From a gamma proteobacterium SCGC AAA076-P13 (GTDB lineage: Bacteria; Pseudomonadota; Gammaproteobacteria; Magnimaribacterales; D2472), in NCBI GenBank assembly GCA_000384935.1, contig ARRA01000003.1, forward strand, positions 186,001 to 250,000: DNA of 64,000 nucleotides. The letters are read 5' to 3'. The notes under the pieces were generated by a model. The model saw only the letters and a list, made by a program, of their open reading frames with translations, made no database searches and was not told the origin of the DNA. How positions within the stretch are numbered: position 1 is the stretch's first letter; every line of letters starts with the position of its first letter. This document shows positions 7,782-15,889 of this stretch, piece after piece. Made by a program: the position numbers and the translations under genes.

Positions 7782-10067
7782 ATGAAAATAACTTTAGCCT
7801 CATTATCGCTTTTACTTACCTCTGCGCTGATTTGGTCAAACTCAATTGTTATTGATGGCTCTCTTGATGAGCCTGAGTGGAATAATGCATTTGAAATTAC
7901 AGATTTTTATGAAACATCTCCTTTTACTCTTAAGAAAAATGAACTTCTTACAACGGCTTTAATTTTCTCAAATAAGGATGGTATATATGTTGGATTTAAG
8001 AATTTTCAAAGTAATGATTCTATGTTCTCCAGGAAGACGCTTAGAGATCAAATAAATTCACTTAGCGATAAAAACTCTATAAATATAGACTTTGATGGTG
8101 ATGGTAACAAGGTTTTCATTCTTGCTATAAATCTTGGGAACTCGCTTTTCGATGCCATAAAAACGCAAGCAGGAGACTTTAAGACAGACTGGGATGGAGA
8201 TTGGATTGCAAAAACACAAAAATTTGATGGGTATTGGGTCTCTGAGTTTTTTATTCCTTGGGATGTAACGTTAATGAGACAGCCTGATGGTGATATAAGA
8301 AAAATTAATTACACCGCATTACGTTATAGTGCCGAAAATGAGTCATGGGTTAGCAGTGCCGGAACAATGGCTAGTAGAAATGACTACTTTCAAGAGTTAG
8401 ATAGCTTAGAAATACAAAACTATACAAAATCAAAGCTTACTTTTTTTCCATATATATCTTCAAATAAAAATTCAGTTACAAACCAAGAAGGGTCAGATAT
8501 TGGGGCTGAAATCTTTTATAGCACTGGAAAAGGTCGTCAAATAAATTTAGCTATTAATCCAGATTTCGGACAAGCTGAGAGTGATGATGTGGTTATTAAC
8601 TTTTCTGCTCAAGAAACTTTTTACTCAGAAAAAAGAGCATTTTTCAATGAAAATCAATCACTATTTGATATTAGTAATTATGATAGATACTCGGTTATAA
8701 ATACGCGGAGGATTGGAGCTGCCCCCAGCTATAATTGCTCAGAAGAAAGTAATGAAGAAGGTTGCGAGGCAGCTAAAAAAAACTATTCTGATATTGATTT
8801 TGCATTAAGACTTACTCAAAAAAGTAATAATAATGAATTTGGAGTATTTGTAGCAAGTGAGGCTGATGAAGCCTTTTCAGTTGGAAGAAACTATTATGCT
8901 CTTCGATCTCGAACAAAGCTTGGAAATAAAACGCTGGGCTTCATGGTAACGAATGTTGAGAATGAAATGACAGGCGAATCATCAACAGTCAATGTTATTG
9001 ATTACATCAATATTCGTTCAAAAAAATTAATTACATATTCAGATCTGTTAGCCTCAGAAAAAGATGGTAAAAATGGGCTTGGGTATAGGGCTCAGTTTAC
9101 ATATCTTCCAAATAAACTATCTAACATAAGTGGAAGCCTTCTTTATTTTGAAGACGACTTCGAGTTAAATGACTTTGGTTATCTGCAAAGAAGGGACTGG
9201 ATTCATGCTGGTATTGGAGGAAATCGAAAAATAAATGAATTTGATAATAGCTCGATATTAAAACAAATAGATTATGGAATTGATCTAAATTATGATGCTG
9301 ACACAGCTAGTAATTCAAATCCAATAGGCATCGATCAAAAAAATTCTTTTAGTTTTAAGGACAACTCTAAATTTCAATTAGATTTTAATTTTAGATCTTC
9401 TGGGAAAAATACAACTATCACAAGAAAAAATGAAGCCTACCCCTTTATCAAATCAAAAAGAAGAATAGGTATTACAGCAGACTTTGAGGCAAAGAACTAT
9501 TCATTCTGGACATATGACTGGAGAGTTAGCTTCTTTAAGGGAGAGAAAGATAATCGGTGGGATTCGAATGGGTATGGTAGAAAATTTTACAAGATAGCAG
9601 GTTCAATATTTCCAAATGATAACTTAAGAATCAATGCGCAATATAGAATAAGAAAGGAAAATGAATGGCTGATATGGCAGGATAATAATAATCTTGCCTC
9701 ATATGATTCAAGACAAGATACCTTATCTTTTGATCTAAATTGGTTTAGAAATAATAAACATGAGATCAGACTTAAGAGTCAATTTGTTGCTTTGAAAGCA
9801 AAAAATCCTATTAGTATTTTTTCAGATGCTAATGGATACCTTTATAAAGGAAATAATATAGTTAATGAGTTTAATACTGGCGTAGCTTCGTTCCAAATTA
9901 GATATAAATATGAGCTTGCTCCTTTGTCATATCTATTTTTGGTCTATTCTAAAGGCGGGAGAATTTACGACGAGGAGGATGATAGATCTCAATCCGAGTT
10001 GTACAAAGAGCCGTGGGAAAACCCTAGCGATGAGCTTTTTTCAATTAAATTTAGATTAAAGTATTAA
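7782..10067 (+). CDS. Exported CBM9-like / DUF5916-type outer-membrane beta-barrel protein
   Basis: A 761-aa protein with a clear signal peptide (residues 1 to about 19). Next comes a CBM9/DOMON-like beta sandwich starting IVIDGSLDEPEWNNA and containing FDGDGNKVF and SEFFIPWDVT (about 22-200). The remaining 550 residues are rich in alternating aromatic and polar strands and end in an aromatic residue (FRLKY), as outer-membrane barrels do. This architecture matches the carbohydrate-binding-9-like plus DUF5916 proteins of many marine and gliding bacteria, whose function is not established. It stands alone between fau and the convergent ilvA. A role in binding or transporting a polymer at the cell surface is plausible but inferred only from the CBM9-like domain. 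Confidence 0.7.
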   Translation: MKITLASLSLLLTSALIWSNSIVIDGSLDEPEWNNAFEITDFYETSPFTLKKNELLTTALIFSNKDGIYVGFKNFQSNDSMFSRKTLRDQINSLSDKNSINIDFDGDGNKVFILAINLGNSLFDAIKTQAGDFKTDWDGDWIAKTQKFDGYWVSEFFIPWDVTLMRQPDGDIRKINYTALRYSAENESWVSSAGTMASRNDYFQELDSLEIQNYTKSKLTFFPYISSNKNSVTNQEGSDIGAEIFYSTGKGRQINLAINPDFGQAESDDVVINFSAQETFYSEKRAFFNENQSLFDISNYDRYSVINTRRIGAAPSYNCSEESNEEGCEAAKKNYSDIDFALRLTQKSNNNEFGVFVASEADEAFSVGRNYYALRSRTKLGNKTLGFMVTNVENEMTGESSTVNVIDYINIRSKKLITYSDLLASEKDGKNGLGYRAQFTYLPNKLSNISGSLLYFEDDFELNDFGYLQRRDWIHAGIGGNRKINEFDNSSILKQIDYGIDLNYDADTASNSNPIGIDQKNSFSFKDNSKFQLDFNFRSSGKNTTITRKNEAYPFIKSKRRIGITADFEAKNYSFWTYDWRVSFFKGEKDNRWDSNGYGRKFYKIAGSIFPNDNLRINAQYRIRKENEWLIWQDNNNLASYDSRQDTLSFDLNWFRNNKHEIRLKSQFVALKAKNPISIFSDANGYLYKGNNIVNEFNTGVASFQIRYKYELAPLSYLFLVYSKGGRIYDEEDDRSQSELYKEPWENPSDELFSIKFRLKY

Positions 10068-10071
10068 CCTT

Positions 10072-11613
10072 TTATTTTAAAAAATCTTTGTATGCCTTGT
10101 TAGAGGTTTCTTCTGTAAAAATAGTTCCTGACTTATTTAAATGATTTATTAGCTTATCTTTATCCTTACTCTCGATGCCAATTAATATCTTTCCAAAAGC
10201 TGAACCTAGGTTCCTGTAATGAAATAAGGAAATATTCCATTTATTTCCAAATTTCTCTAGAAAATTTAACAGCGCGCCCGGCTTCTCAGGAAACTCTCCC
10301 CTAAATATTCTTTCATTGTTATGAGAGCCTGAGTCACTATTTCTGCCACCAACCATATGCCTCAGATGATCATTGGATATTTCATTTCGAGTAAAGTCGC
10401 TAAAGGTGAAGCCTGCTTTTTTTAATTTGGACTTTAAGATTTCAAATGATTTTTCAGTTTTAGTTCTAACACCAACTAAAACATATGCATCGCTTAAGCT
10501 AGATTTCCTGTAGTTAAACTCTGTAACTTGAGAGCTGCCAAACATCCTTGAAAGCTTAAGAAAACTTCCAGGTATCTCTGGGATTTTGATACTTAATATT
10601 TTTTCTCTATTTTCACCAATCTCTGATCGCTCAACAATAAAATTAAGTCTTTGGAAATTTACATTAGCGCCAGAACTTATAGCAATAAGTTTTTTATTTT
10701 TAACTTTCCTTGCGTAGGCTTTTAACCCTGCAAGTGCTAATGCCCCAGCAGGTTCTGATAGAACCCTTGTATCTTCAAAGATATCTTTTACAGCGGTGCA
10801 GACCTCATCAACGCTAACTGTAATGACTTCATCTACGCACTCTTTAATAACATCAAAATTATTTTTTCCAACCCTTGATACTGCCACCCCATCAGCAAAG
10901 AGGCCCACTTCTTTTAAAGTAACTCTTTTATTAGCTTTTACGGCCTCAGCAAGACAAGCGGAATCCTCAACCTCAACACCAACAATTTTTATTTTCTTAT
11001 TATTCTGTGCTATCCAGGCAGATACACCAGCTAGAATACCTCCTCCTCCCACCGGAACAAAGACAACATCAAAATTATTTTTATCTTCAAGAATTTCTTG
11101 TCCTATAGTCCCTTGGCCAGCAATTGTTAGAGGGTCGTCAAAAGGATGAACAAAAGACAATTTTTTTTTCTTTGCAATAAACAGTGCCTCTTTTAATGCT
11201 GCATCTACGTTGTCCCCATGTTGGAGTATTTTGGCTCCAAATCTTTTTACATCTTTTATTTTTATTTCTGGAGTTGTTATTGGCATAACTATCAAGCAAT
11301 TAATTTTTAATTTCTTACATGCACTGGCTACCCCTTGAGCATGATTTCCTGCTGATGCAGCAATAACCCCCCTCTTCTTTTCGGCATCGGATAAATTTAC
11401 AATCTTGTTATACGCTCCTCTGTTTTTAAAAGAAAATATAGGTTGAAGATCCTCTCTTTTTAGGAAAACTTTATTCCCCAGCTTTGAAGAAATATTTGGA
11501 GCAAATGTTATAGGTGATTTTAATGCTACGTCATAAACAGATGCATTAGGAATAAGCTTTAGGTACTTCTGGGAATTCTTAAAAGAACCTGTTTTTTTAA
11601 TTTTTAGTCTCAA
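10072..11613 (-). CDS. ilvA: Threonine ammonia-lyase, biosynthetic (IlvA)
   Basis: PLP enzyme that deaminates threonine to 2-oxobutanoate, the first step to isoleucine. At 513 aa it has the full biosynthetic form: catalytic domain with the PLP lysine in FSFKNRGAY (about residue 62), AASAGNHAQGVA, the phosphate-binding GGGGILAG, and two C-terminal ACT-like regulatory domains (from about 330), the basis of isoleucine/valine allostery in E. coli. There is no ATG near the expected N-terminus; TTG at 11613 is the best start and leaves QKYLKLIPNASVYDVA aligned with E. coli IlvA. It is divergent from rpiA with only 38 nt between chosen starts, a neighbour pair seen in Pseudomonas. Confidence 0.94.
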   Translation of the reverse strand: MRLKIKKTGSFKNSQKYLKLIPNASVYDVALKSPITFAPNISSKLGNKVFLKREDLQPIFSFKNRGAYNKIVNLSDAEKKRGVIAASAGNHAQGVASACKKLKINCLIVMPITTPEIKIKDVKRFGAKILQHGDNVDAALKEALFIAKKKKLSFVHPFDDPLTIAGQGTIGQEILEDKNNFDVVFVPVGGGGILAGVSAWIAQNNKKIKIVGVEVEDSACLAEAVKANKRVTLKEVGLFADGVAVSRVGKNNFDVIKECVDEVITVSVDEVCTAVKDIFEDTRVLSEPAGALALAGLKAYARKVKNKKLIAISSGANVNFQRLNFIVERSEIGENREKILSIKIPEIPGSFLKLSRMFGSSQVTEFNYRKSSLSDAYVLVGVRTKTEKSFEILKSKLKKAGFTFSDFTRNEISNDHLRHMVGGRNSDSGSHNNERIFRGEFPEKPGALLNFLEKFGNKWNISLFHYRNLGSAFGKILIGIESKDKDKLINHLNKSGTIFTEETSNKAYKDFLK

Positions 11614-11651
11614 AATAATTAACTACCTATATTTTCTTGTATTATAACTCT

Positions 11652-12290
11652 ATGAGTGGCTCAAAGATAAATGTTGCTAAACAAGCTATAGAATATATCA
11701 AAAATAATCTTCATCCTGAGATGATTTTAGGTATTGGAACCGGCTCAACAGTTAATTTTTTTATAGAAGAACTAAAGGAGTATAGGCACAAATTTGCTGG
11801 AGCTGTTTCTAGTTCAGATGCTTCATCAAAATTATTAAATGAAAATGGGATAGAGGTCTTTAACCTTAATGATGTAATTGATATAGCTTATTACATAGAT
11901 GGTGCAGATGAGGTGTCTCCTGAAAATTGTCTTATTAAAGGTGGTGGTGGCGCACATACTAGAGAAAAGATAGTTGCTTCTGCCTCTAACGAGTTTATAT
12001 GTATAGTTGATCAGTCAAAGATGGTTAATCTTTTGGGAGCTTTTCCACTGCCTATAGAGGTGATACCTGAAAGTAGGAGCCTTGTTGCAAGAAAAATAAT
12101 CTCGATCGGTGGAATACCCACATATAGAACTGGATTTATAACAGACCAAGGTAATCATATTTTAGATATCTCTAATATGGATATTTCAAACCCTGCTGAA
12201 CTGGAAGCTTTGATTAATAATATTCCTGGAGTTGTAGATAATGGAATATTTGCAGCAAACAAGCCTAAAACTGTATTAGTTTCTAAGTAA
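11652..12290 (+). CDS. rpiA: Ribose-5-phosphate isomerase A
   Basis: Interconverts ribose 5-phosphate and ribulose 5-phosphate in the non-oxidative pentose phosphate pathway, upstream of the transketolase encoded at 29993-31981. Motifs are GIGTGSTVNFFI near the N-terminus, SSSDASS, the catalytic DGADEV, and KGGGGAHTREKIVA with the catalytic lysine. With ATG 11652 the protein is 212 aa (E. coli 219). A TTG at 11637 would add five residues without homology. Its stop is 5 nt from the stop of the convergent peroxidase gene. Confidence 0.95.
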   Translation: MSGSKINVAKQAIEYIKNNLHPEMILGIGTGSTVNFFIEELKEYRHKFAGAVSSSDASSKLLNENGIEVFNLNDVIDIAYYIDGADEVSPENCLIKGGGGAHTREKIVASASNEFICIVDQSKMVNLLGAFPLPIEVIPESRSLVARKIISIGGIPTYRTGFITDQGNHILDISNMDISNPAELEALINNIPGVVDNGIFAANKPKTVLVSK

Positions 12291-12295
12291 TAATT

Positions 12296-12820
12296 TTACA
12301 GCAAGCCTTCAATGGCTGATATAAGCTCTTTCGAATCAGGCTTTACCTTTGATCCATATGTGGATACAACCTTGCCCTCTTTTGAGATTAAGTATTTATT
12401 AAAGTTCCATAAGGGAGTAAAACCTGATTCTGCAATAAGTTTTTTATAAAATGGGTGTGCTTTTTTTCCTTTGACTTTAGCAGTTGAGAACATAGGAAAT
12501 TCAACACCGTATTCTGTAGAACAAAATTCTGCAACATCGCTTTCATCAGAGTATTCTTGAAGAAAATCTCTAGATGGGATCCCAATTACTAGAAAATCTT
12601 TATCTTTATAACTTTCATATAACTTTTGAAGGCCAGCATATTGATAAGTGTAACCACACCTACTTGCAACATTCACAACTAGTAAAGCTTTTCCTTCAAA
12701 CTCGCAAAGGTTTCTTGACTCAGCGGAATCAAGAACTCTCATGTCTGTATCTAGAAGATCTGAGCAAGAAAATGCATTTAGTGTAAAAAACAATAATCCA
12801 AATATATAAAATTTATTCAT
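12296..12820 (-). CDS. Exported glutathione peroxidase-family thiol peroxidase
   Basis: A 174-aa protein with an N-terminal hydrophobic signal (residues 1 to about 18, ending AFSCS) and then a thioredoxin-fold peroxidase of the GPx/BtuE family. The peroxidatic cysteine lies in NVASRCGYT, the Trp/Asn of the active site in WNFNKYLI. The second family motif, usually GFPCNQF, reads GIPSRDF, so the usual catalytic glutamine is not at its normal place. Most bacterial homologues are cytoplasmic; here an export signal puts it in the periplasm, where DsbA/DsbB also act. It may reduce peroxides with thioredoxin-like donors. A 28-codon ORF and a structured RNA lie just upstream on the same strand. Confidence 0.82.
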   Translation of the reverse strand: MNKFYIFGLLFFTLNAFSCSDLLDTDMRVLDSAESRNLCEFEGKALLVVNVASRCGYTYQYAGLQKLYESYKDKDFLVIGIPSRDFLQEYSDESDVAEFCSTEYGVEFPMFSTAKVKGKKAHPFYKKLIAESGFTPLWNFNKYLISKEGKVVSTYGSKVKPDSKELISAIEGLL

Positions 12821-12840
12821 AAACTAATTATATATTAGTA

Positions 12841-12927
12841 TTAAGTTATTGGAGCAATAGCCATTACTGATATAACAAAGAAGCTTGCCAAAATGACTGT
12901 TTCAAATATTTCCTGATATTTTTTCAT
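12841..12927 (-). CDS. Possible 28-aa single-membrane-segment microprotein
   Basis: An ATG at 12927 opens a 28-codon frame ending TAA at 12841-12843, 20 nt before the peroxidase start on the same strand. The peptide starts MKKYQEIFETVILASFFVIS and ends VMAIAPIT: charged N-terminus, then one hydrophobic segment of about 17 residues. An AAGG 11 nt upstream could act as a weak ribosome-binding site. I do not recognise it. It may be a real membrane microprotein, a leader peptide for the peroxidase gene, or chance. Its membrane-segment shape and its position between a structured leader and a gene are the only support. Confidence 0.35.
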   Translation of the reverse strand: MKKYQEIFETVILASFFVISVMAIAPIT

Positions 12928-12944
12928 AATAAAACCTTAAATTT

Positions 12945-13021
12945 AATAAAAATGGAGGGACTGAGCCCTCCATATGATTTCAGAGTGTCAGCAAACTAAT
13001 AGGGGGAGAGGAGTGCTGACT
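12945..13021 (-). ncRNA. Candidate small RNA with C-rich loop and intrinsic terminator
   Basis: Read on the minus strand, a good promoter (13028-13055) is followed within about 7 nt by a stem of seven perfect pairs, GTCAGCA (12987-12993 on plus) with TGCTGAC (13014-13020). Its 20-nt loop reads CTCCTCTCCCCC then TATTAGTT in the RNA sense. Fourteen nucleotides later comes an 8-pair hairpin (12952-12973; TGGAGGG and CCCTCCA arms) followed by five U, an intrinsic terminator. The whole would be a 75-80 nt transcript. The loop is complementary to GGAGG-type ribosome-binding sites. It could also be a 5' leader/attenuator for the 28-codon ORF and peroxidase gene. These are GC-rich islands in a very AT-rich intergenic region. 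No known family is recognised. Confidence 0.5.
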
Positions 13022-13027
13022 CATATT

Positions 13028-13055
13028 ATTATATATATTTATAATCAATTATCAA
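13028..13055 (-). promoter_or_regulatory. Sigma-70 type promoter for the candidate small RNA / peroxidase leader
   Basis: On the minus strand: -35 TTGATA (13050-13055), 16-nt spacer, -10 TATAAT (13028-13033, perfect). The predicted start is near 13021, exactly at the base of the first stem-loop of the candidate small RNA. Seen in sequence; activity is inference. Confidence 0.55.
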
Positions 13056-13070
13056 TACTTTTTATAAAGA

Positions 13071-13100
13071 TATTTAAATATATTTAAATATATTTAATAA
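13071..13100. repeat. Three tandem 10-bp AT repeats
   Basis: TATTTAAATA occurs exactly at 13071-13080 and 13081-13090, with a third, imperfect unit TATTTAATAA at 13091-13100. The unit length equals about one helical turn, so the A/T tracts are in phase, which can bend DNA. It lies between the divergent small RNA/peroxidase promoter and the beta-oxidation gene, so it may be a bent-DNA element or protein-binding array. It may also be simple AT drift. Confidence 0.6.
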
Positions 13101-13149
13101 TTGTGATCCCTTGTGCTCGAAATCGCATCTAATGCAGCTATATATTATG

Positions 13150-13155
13150 TATAAT
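13150..13155 (+). promoter_or_regulatory. -10 element upstream of beta-oxidation gene
   Basis: A perfect TATAAT on the plus strand, about 30 nt before the TTG start at 13185. No convincing -35 hexamer is found at 16-18 nt upstream, so an activator or a weak promoter would have to be assumed. Confidence 0.35.
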
Positions 13156-13184
13156 GCAGGTCTAAATTTAAAACGGAGATAAAA

Positions 13185-15338
13185 TTGAAAGGAACAGTTC
13201 ATTATGAAGTAAGGGATGGGGTTGCCGTATTAACAGTAGATAATCCTCCAGTGAACCCATTAAGTGATGGTGTTAGAGCGGGTTTATTTGAAGGCATAGC
13301 CAATGCAGAAGCGGATACTGATGTTGTTGGCGTGGTTGTTACCGGCAAAGGAAGAGCTTTTATTGCTGGAGCTGATATTTCTGAATTTGGCGGGGAGGGT
13401 GACGGCCATGGTCTTCATACTGTCTTTAAAAATCTTGAATTTTGTTCTAAGCCTGTAGTAGCAGCCATTAACGGGCTTGCACTAGGGGGTGGTTTAGAGA
13501 CTGCATTATGTTGTAACTACAGAATAGCCTCTCCAAACGCATTTGTTGGGCTTCCAGAGGTCCATTTAGGCCTTTTACCTGGCGCAGGTGGTACACAAAG
13601 ACTGCCTAGACTTACTGGACCTGCCGAAGCTCTTAAAATAATGCTTTCTGGAGCACATGTGCCTGCTAAAAAGGCTTTATCTCTTGGAATTATTGACTCA
13701 ATTTCAGAAAATATTGTTGAAGACTCAATAGCTTTTATTAAAGAAAAGGCGGCAAACACCAATGATCATCCACTTGTTAGAAATATGAATGACAAAGTAA
13801 TTGAAGCCAGAGGATCAGAAAATGTTTTGGTAGAGGCTCAAGCTATGGCAGCAAAAACAAGAAAAGGACAATTTGCACCCGGTCAGATAATTAAATGTGT
13901 TGAAGCATCTATAAATTGTGATGATTTCGATGAAGGCCTTAAAAAAGAAGCAGAATATTTTATGGAATGTCTTCTTCACCCTCAACGTGAAGCAATGATT
14001 CATATATTCTTTGGCGAAAGAGCTGCATCTAAGATTGCAGATGTCCCAAAAGAAACTCCTGTTATGGATATTAAAAAAGCAGGAATAATTGGTTCCGGAA
14101 CAATGGGTGGCGGTATAGCAATGTGTTTTGCAAATGCTGGAATCCCAGTTCATATCATTGACCAAGATGCAGATAACTTAAAAAGAGGAATGTCAGTAAT
14201 CGAAAAGAATTATGACTTTATGGTTGGTAGAGGAAAGCTAACTTCTGAGCAAAAAGATGCTGTATTTGGGTTAATTAGCTCAAGCCTTGATTATAAAGAT
14301 TTGCATGATTGTGATATTGCAATAGAAGCTGTTTATGAAAACCTTGATTTAAAAATGGATATATTTAAAAGCTTAGACGAGCATGTTAAGCCAGGAGCTA
14401 TCCTTGCGAGTAACACATCAGGTTTAGATATAGATGCTATTGCTTCAGTAACTAGTAGGCCTGAATTGGTAGTGGGTACTCACTTTTTTAGTCCAGCAAA
14501 CATTATGAGGTTGCTTGAGGTTGTAAGAGGAGAGCAGACTTCCAACGAAACACTTGCCACAATAATGTCTGTAGGTAAGAAGATTAAAAAGACTGCTGTG
14601 GTTTCTTTAAATGCTCCAGGCTTTATAGGAAACAGAATGCTCTTTGGATATACAGCTCAGGCGAATATGCTGCTTTTAGAAGGCGCCCTTCCCCATCAAG
14701 TTGATCAGGCTTTAGAGTCATTTGGATTAAATATGGGTCCATTTAGGATGATGGATTTAGTTGGGTTAGACCTTGGTTGGAGAGCAAGAAAATTAGGTGG
14801 TAAAGAATCACCACTTCATGCAAAAATTGGAGATAGTCTTTGTGATAATGATAGGTTTGGCCAAAAAAATGCAAAGGGCTATTATAATTATAATGAAGGA
14901 TCCAGAGCTCCAATCCCTGCACCAGAAAACGAAGAAACATATGAAAAAATATCATCTGAGAATGGGTTCACTAGAAGAGAGATATCTGATGTTGAAATTG
15001 TAGAGAGATGTATTTTGGCATTAATTAACGAAGGTGCCGATATTCTTTCTGAAGGAGTTGCACAAAAAGCTGCTGATTTGGATGTTGTTTATATTAACGG
15101 CTACGGATTTCCAATATGGAGAGGCGGTCCAATGCATCACGCTAATGCAATGGGATTAGACGTTGTGGTTAAAAAATTAGAAGAGTATGCAGAAAAAACA
15201 GGTAGCGATGTATATAAACCTAGTCAACTGCTAATAAAACTTGCAAATAATGGCGAAAAGCTTGGCGATGCCCCTGCCATAGAGGATAGGAAAGAAAAAT
15301 TAAATTTTGCAATGTCGTCTGTTGCTAATAATTTTTAA
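13185..15338 (+). CDS. Bifunctional enoyl-CoA hydratase / 3-hydroxyacyl-CoA dehydrogenase
   Basis: A 717-aa fatty-acid beta-oxidation enzyme that hydrates trans-2-enoyl-CoA and oxidises the product with NAD. The N-terminal crotonase domain has the oxyanion-hole motifs AGADISEFG and NGLALGGGLETAL and the catalytic glutamates in LPEVHLGLLPGAGGTQRLPR. A central Rossmann fold starts IIGSGTMGGGIAMC (about residue 302), and HFFSPAN and two C-terminal 3HCDH domains follow. Overall it resembles the single-chain peroxisomal-type/FadJ-like proteins. No thiolase gene is adjacent, so the FadBA pairing of E. coli is absent here. The start is TTG 13185 with GGAG seven nt upstream; the N-terminus KGTVHYEVRDGVAVLTV fits the family. 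Confidence 0.9.
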   Translation: MKGTVHYEVRDGVAVLTVDNPPVNPLSDGVRAGLFEGIANAEADTDVVGVVVTGKGRAFIAGADISEFGGEGDGHGLHTVFKNLEFCSKPVVAAINGLALGGGLETALCCNYRIASPNAFVGLPEVHLGLLPGAGGTQRLPRLTGPAEALKIMLSGAHVPAKKALSLGIIDSISENIVEDSIAFIKEKAANTNDHPLVRNMNDKVIEARGSENVLVEAQAMAAKTRKGQFAPGQIIKCVEASINCDDFDEGLKKEAEYFMECLLHPQREAMIHIFFGERAASKIADVPKETPVMDIKKAGIIGSGTMGGGIAMCFANAGIPVHIIDQDADNLKRGMSVIEKNYDFMVGRGKLTSEQKDAVFGLISSSLDYKDLHDCDIAIEAVYENLDLKMDIFKSLDEHVKPGAILASNTSGLDIDAIASVTSRPELVVGTHFFSPANIMRLLEVVRGEQTSNETLATIMSVGKKIKKTAVVSLNAPGFIGNRMLFGYTAQANMLLLEGALPHQVDQALESFGLNMGPFRMMDLVGLDLGWRARKLGGKESPLHAKIGDSLCDNDRFGQKNAKGYYNYNEGSRAPIPAPENEETYEKISSENGFTRREISDVEIVERCILALINEGADILSEGVAQKAADLDVVYINGYGFPIWRGGPMHHANAMGLDVVVKKLEEYAEKTGSDVYKPSQLLIKLANNGEKLGDAPAIEDRKEKLNFAMSSVANNF

Positions 15339-15352
15339 AATTATAGGGGATA

Positions 15353-15889
15353 TTAGGCTTTAATATAGACTTTTGTTCCCTTTTTTACATCATTAAAGAG
15401 CTCAATAACATCAGAGTTAAACATTCTGATGCATCCATGTGATGCTTTTTGTCCAATTAAGCCCTCTTCATGCGTCCCATGAATATAGATATACCTTTGG
15501 TACGAATCAACGCCCTTCCCTTTATTTTTGCCCTCTTCCTGGCCATCTAACCACATTATTCTTGTTGTAACATAGTCATTATCTGATTTAGACTCATCAT
15601 GAATGATCTCAGCCTGTCTCTTAGTATTTATTCTAGATGTAAAAATGGTATTCTTAATAGCATTGTTTCCTATCATCTCTCTAATAACATGATTTCCTAA
15701 AGGTGTTTTAAAGGAATTTTGAGTACTTCCTTCTCCATATTTAGAGGAAGATATAGGATAGGATCTAACAATTTTCATATTATCTAATAAAAAAAGTCTT
15801 TGTTTTGAAATATCAATTTCAATAGTTAAATTATTCTCAGCAAAAATGTTAAAAGACATGAATATAACTAATATTGCTTTTTTGAACAT
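15353..15889 (-). CDS. L,D-transpeptidase, YkuD domain, exported
   Basis: A 178-aa periplasmic enzyme: signal peptide 1-17 (ending FAEN), then a YkuD catalytic domain whose active-site motif IHGTHEEG...SHGCIRM gives His137/His151 and the nucleophile Cys153. Such enzymes form 3-3 peptidoglycan cross-links or anchor proteins to meso-DAP; with only the catalytic domain and no binding module the exact reaction is open. Its start lies within the end of lnt (22-nt overlap), so it is co-transcribed with the lnt operon, an addition to the usual ybeZ-ybeY-corC-lnt order. Confidence 0.88.
   Translation of the reverse strand: MFKKAILVIFMSFNIFAENNLTIEIDISKQRLFLLDNMKIVRSYPISSSKYGEGSTQNSFKTPLGNHVIREMIGNNAIKNTIFTSRINTKRQAEIIHDESKSDNDYVTTRIMWLDGQEEGKNKGKGVDSYQRYIYIHGTHEEGLIGQKASHGCIRMFNSDVIELFNDVKKGTKVYIKA

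Noticed and set aside
10796-11149. 117-codon plus-strand frame inside ilvA
   Set aside because: Threonine/serine/proline-rich shadow translation of the ilvA catalytic domain on the opposite strand.
12953-12972. Plus-strand terminator before the beta-oxidation gene
   Set aside because: On the plus strand the hairpin is followed by TATGATTTC, not a T run; the U tract is only on the minus strand.
13517-14165. Minus-strand frames inside the beta-oxidation gene
   Set aside because: Shadow frames; the plus-strand gene has intact hydratase and dehydrogenase motifs.
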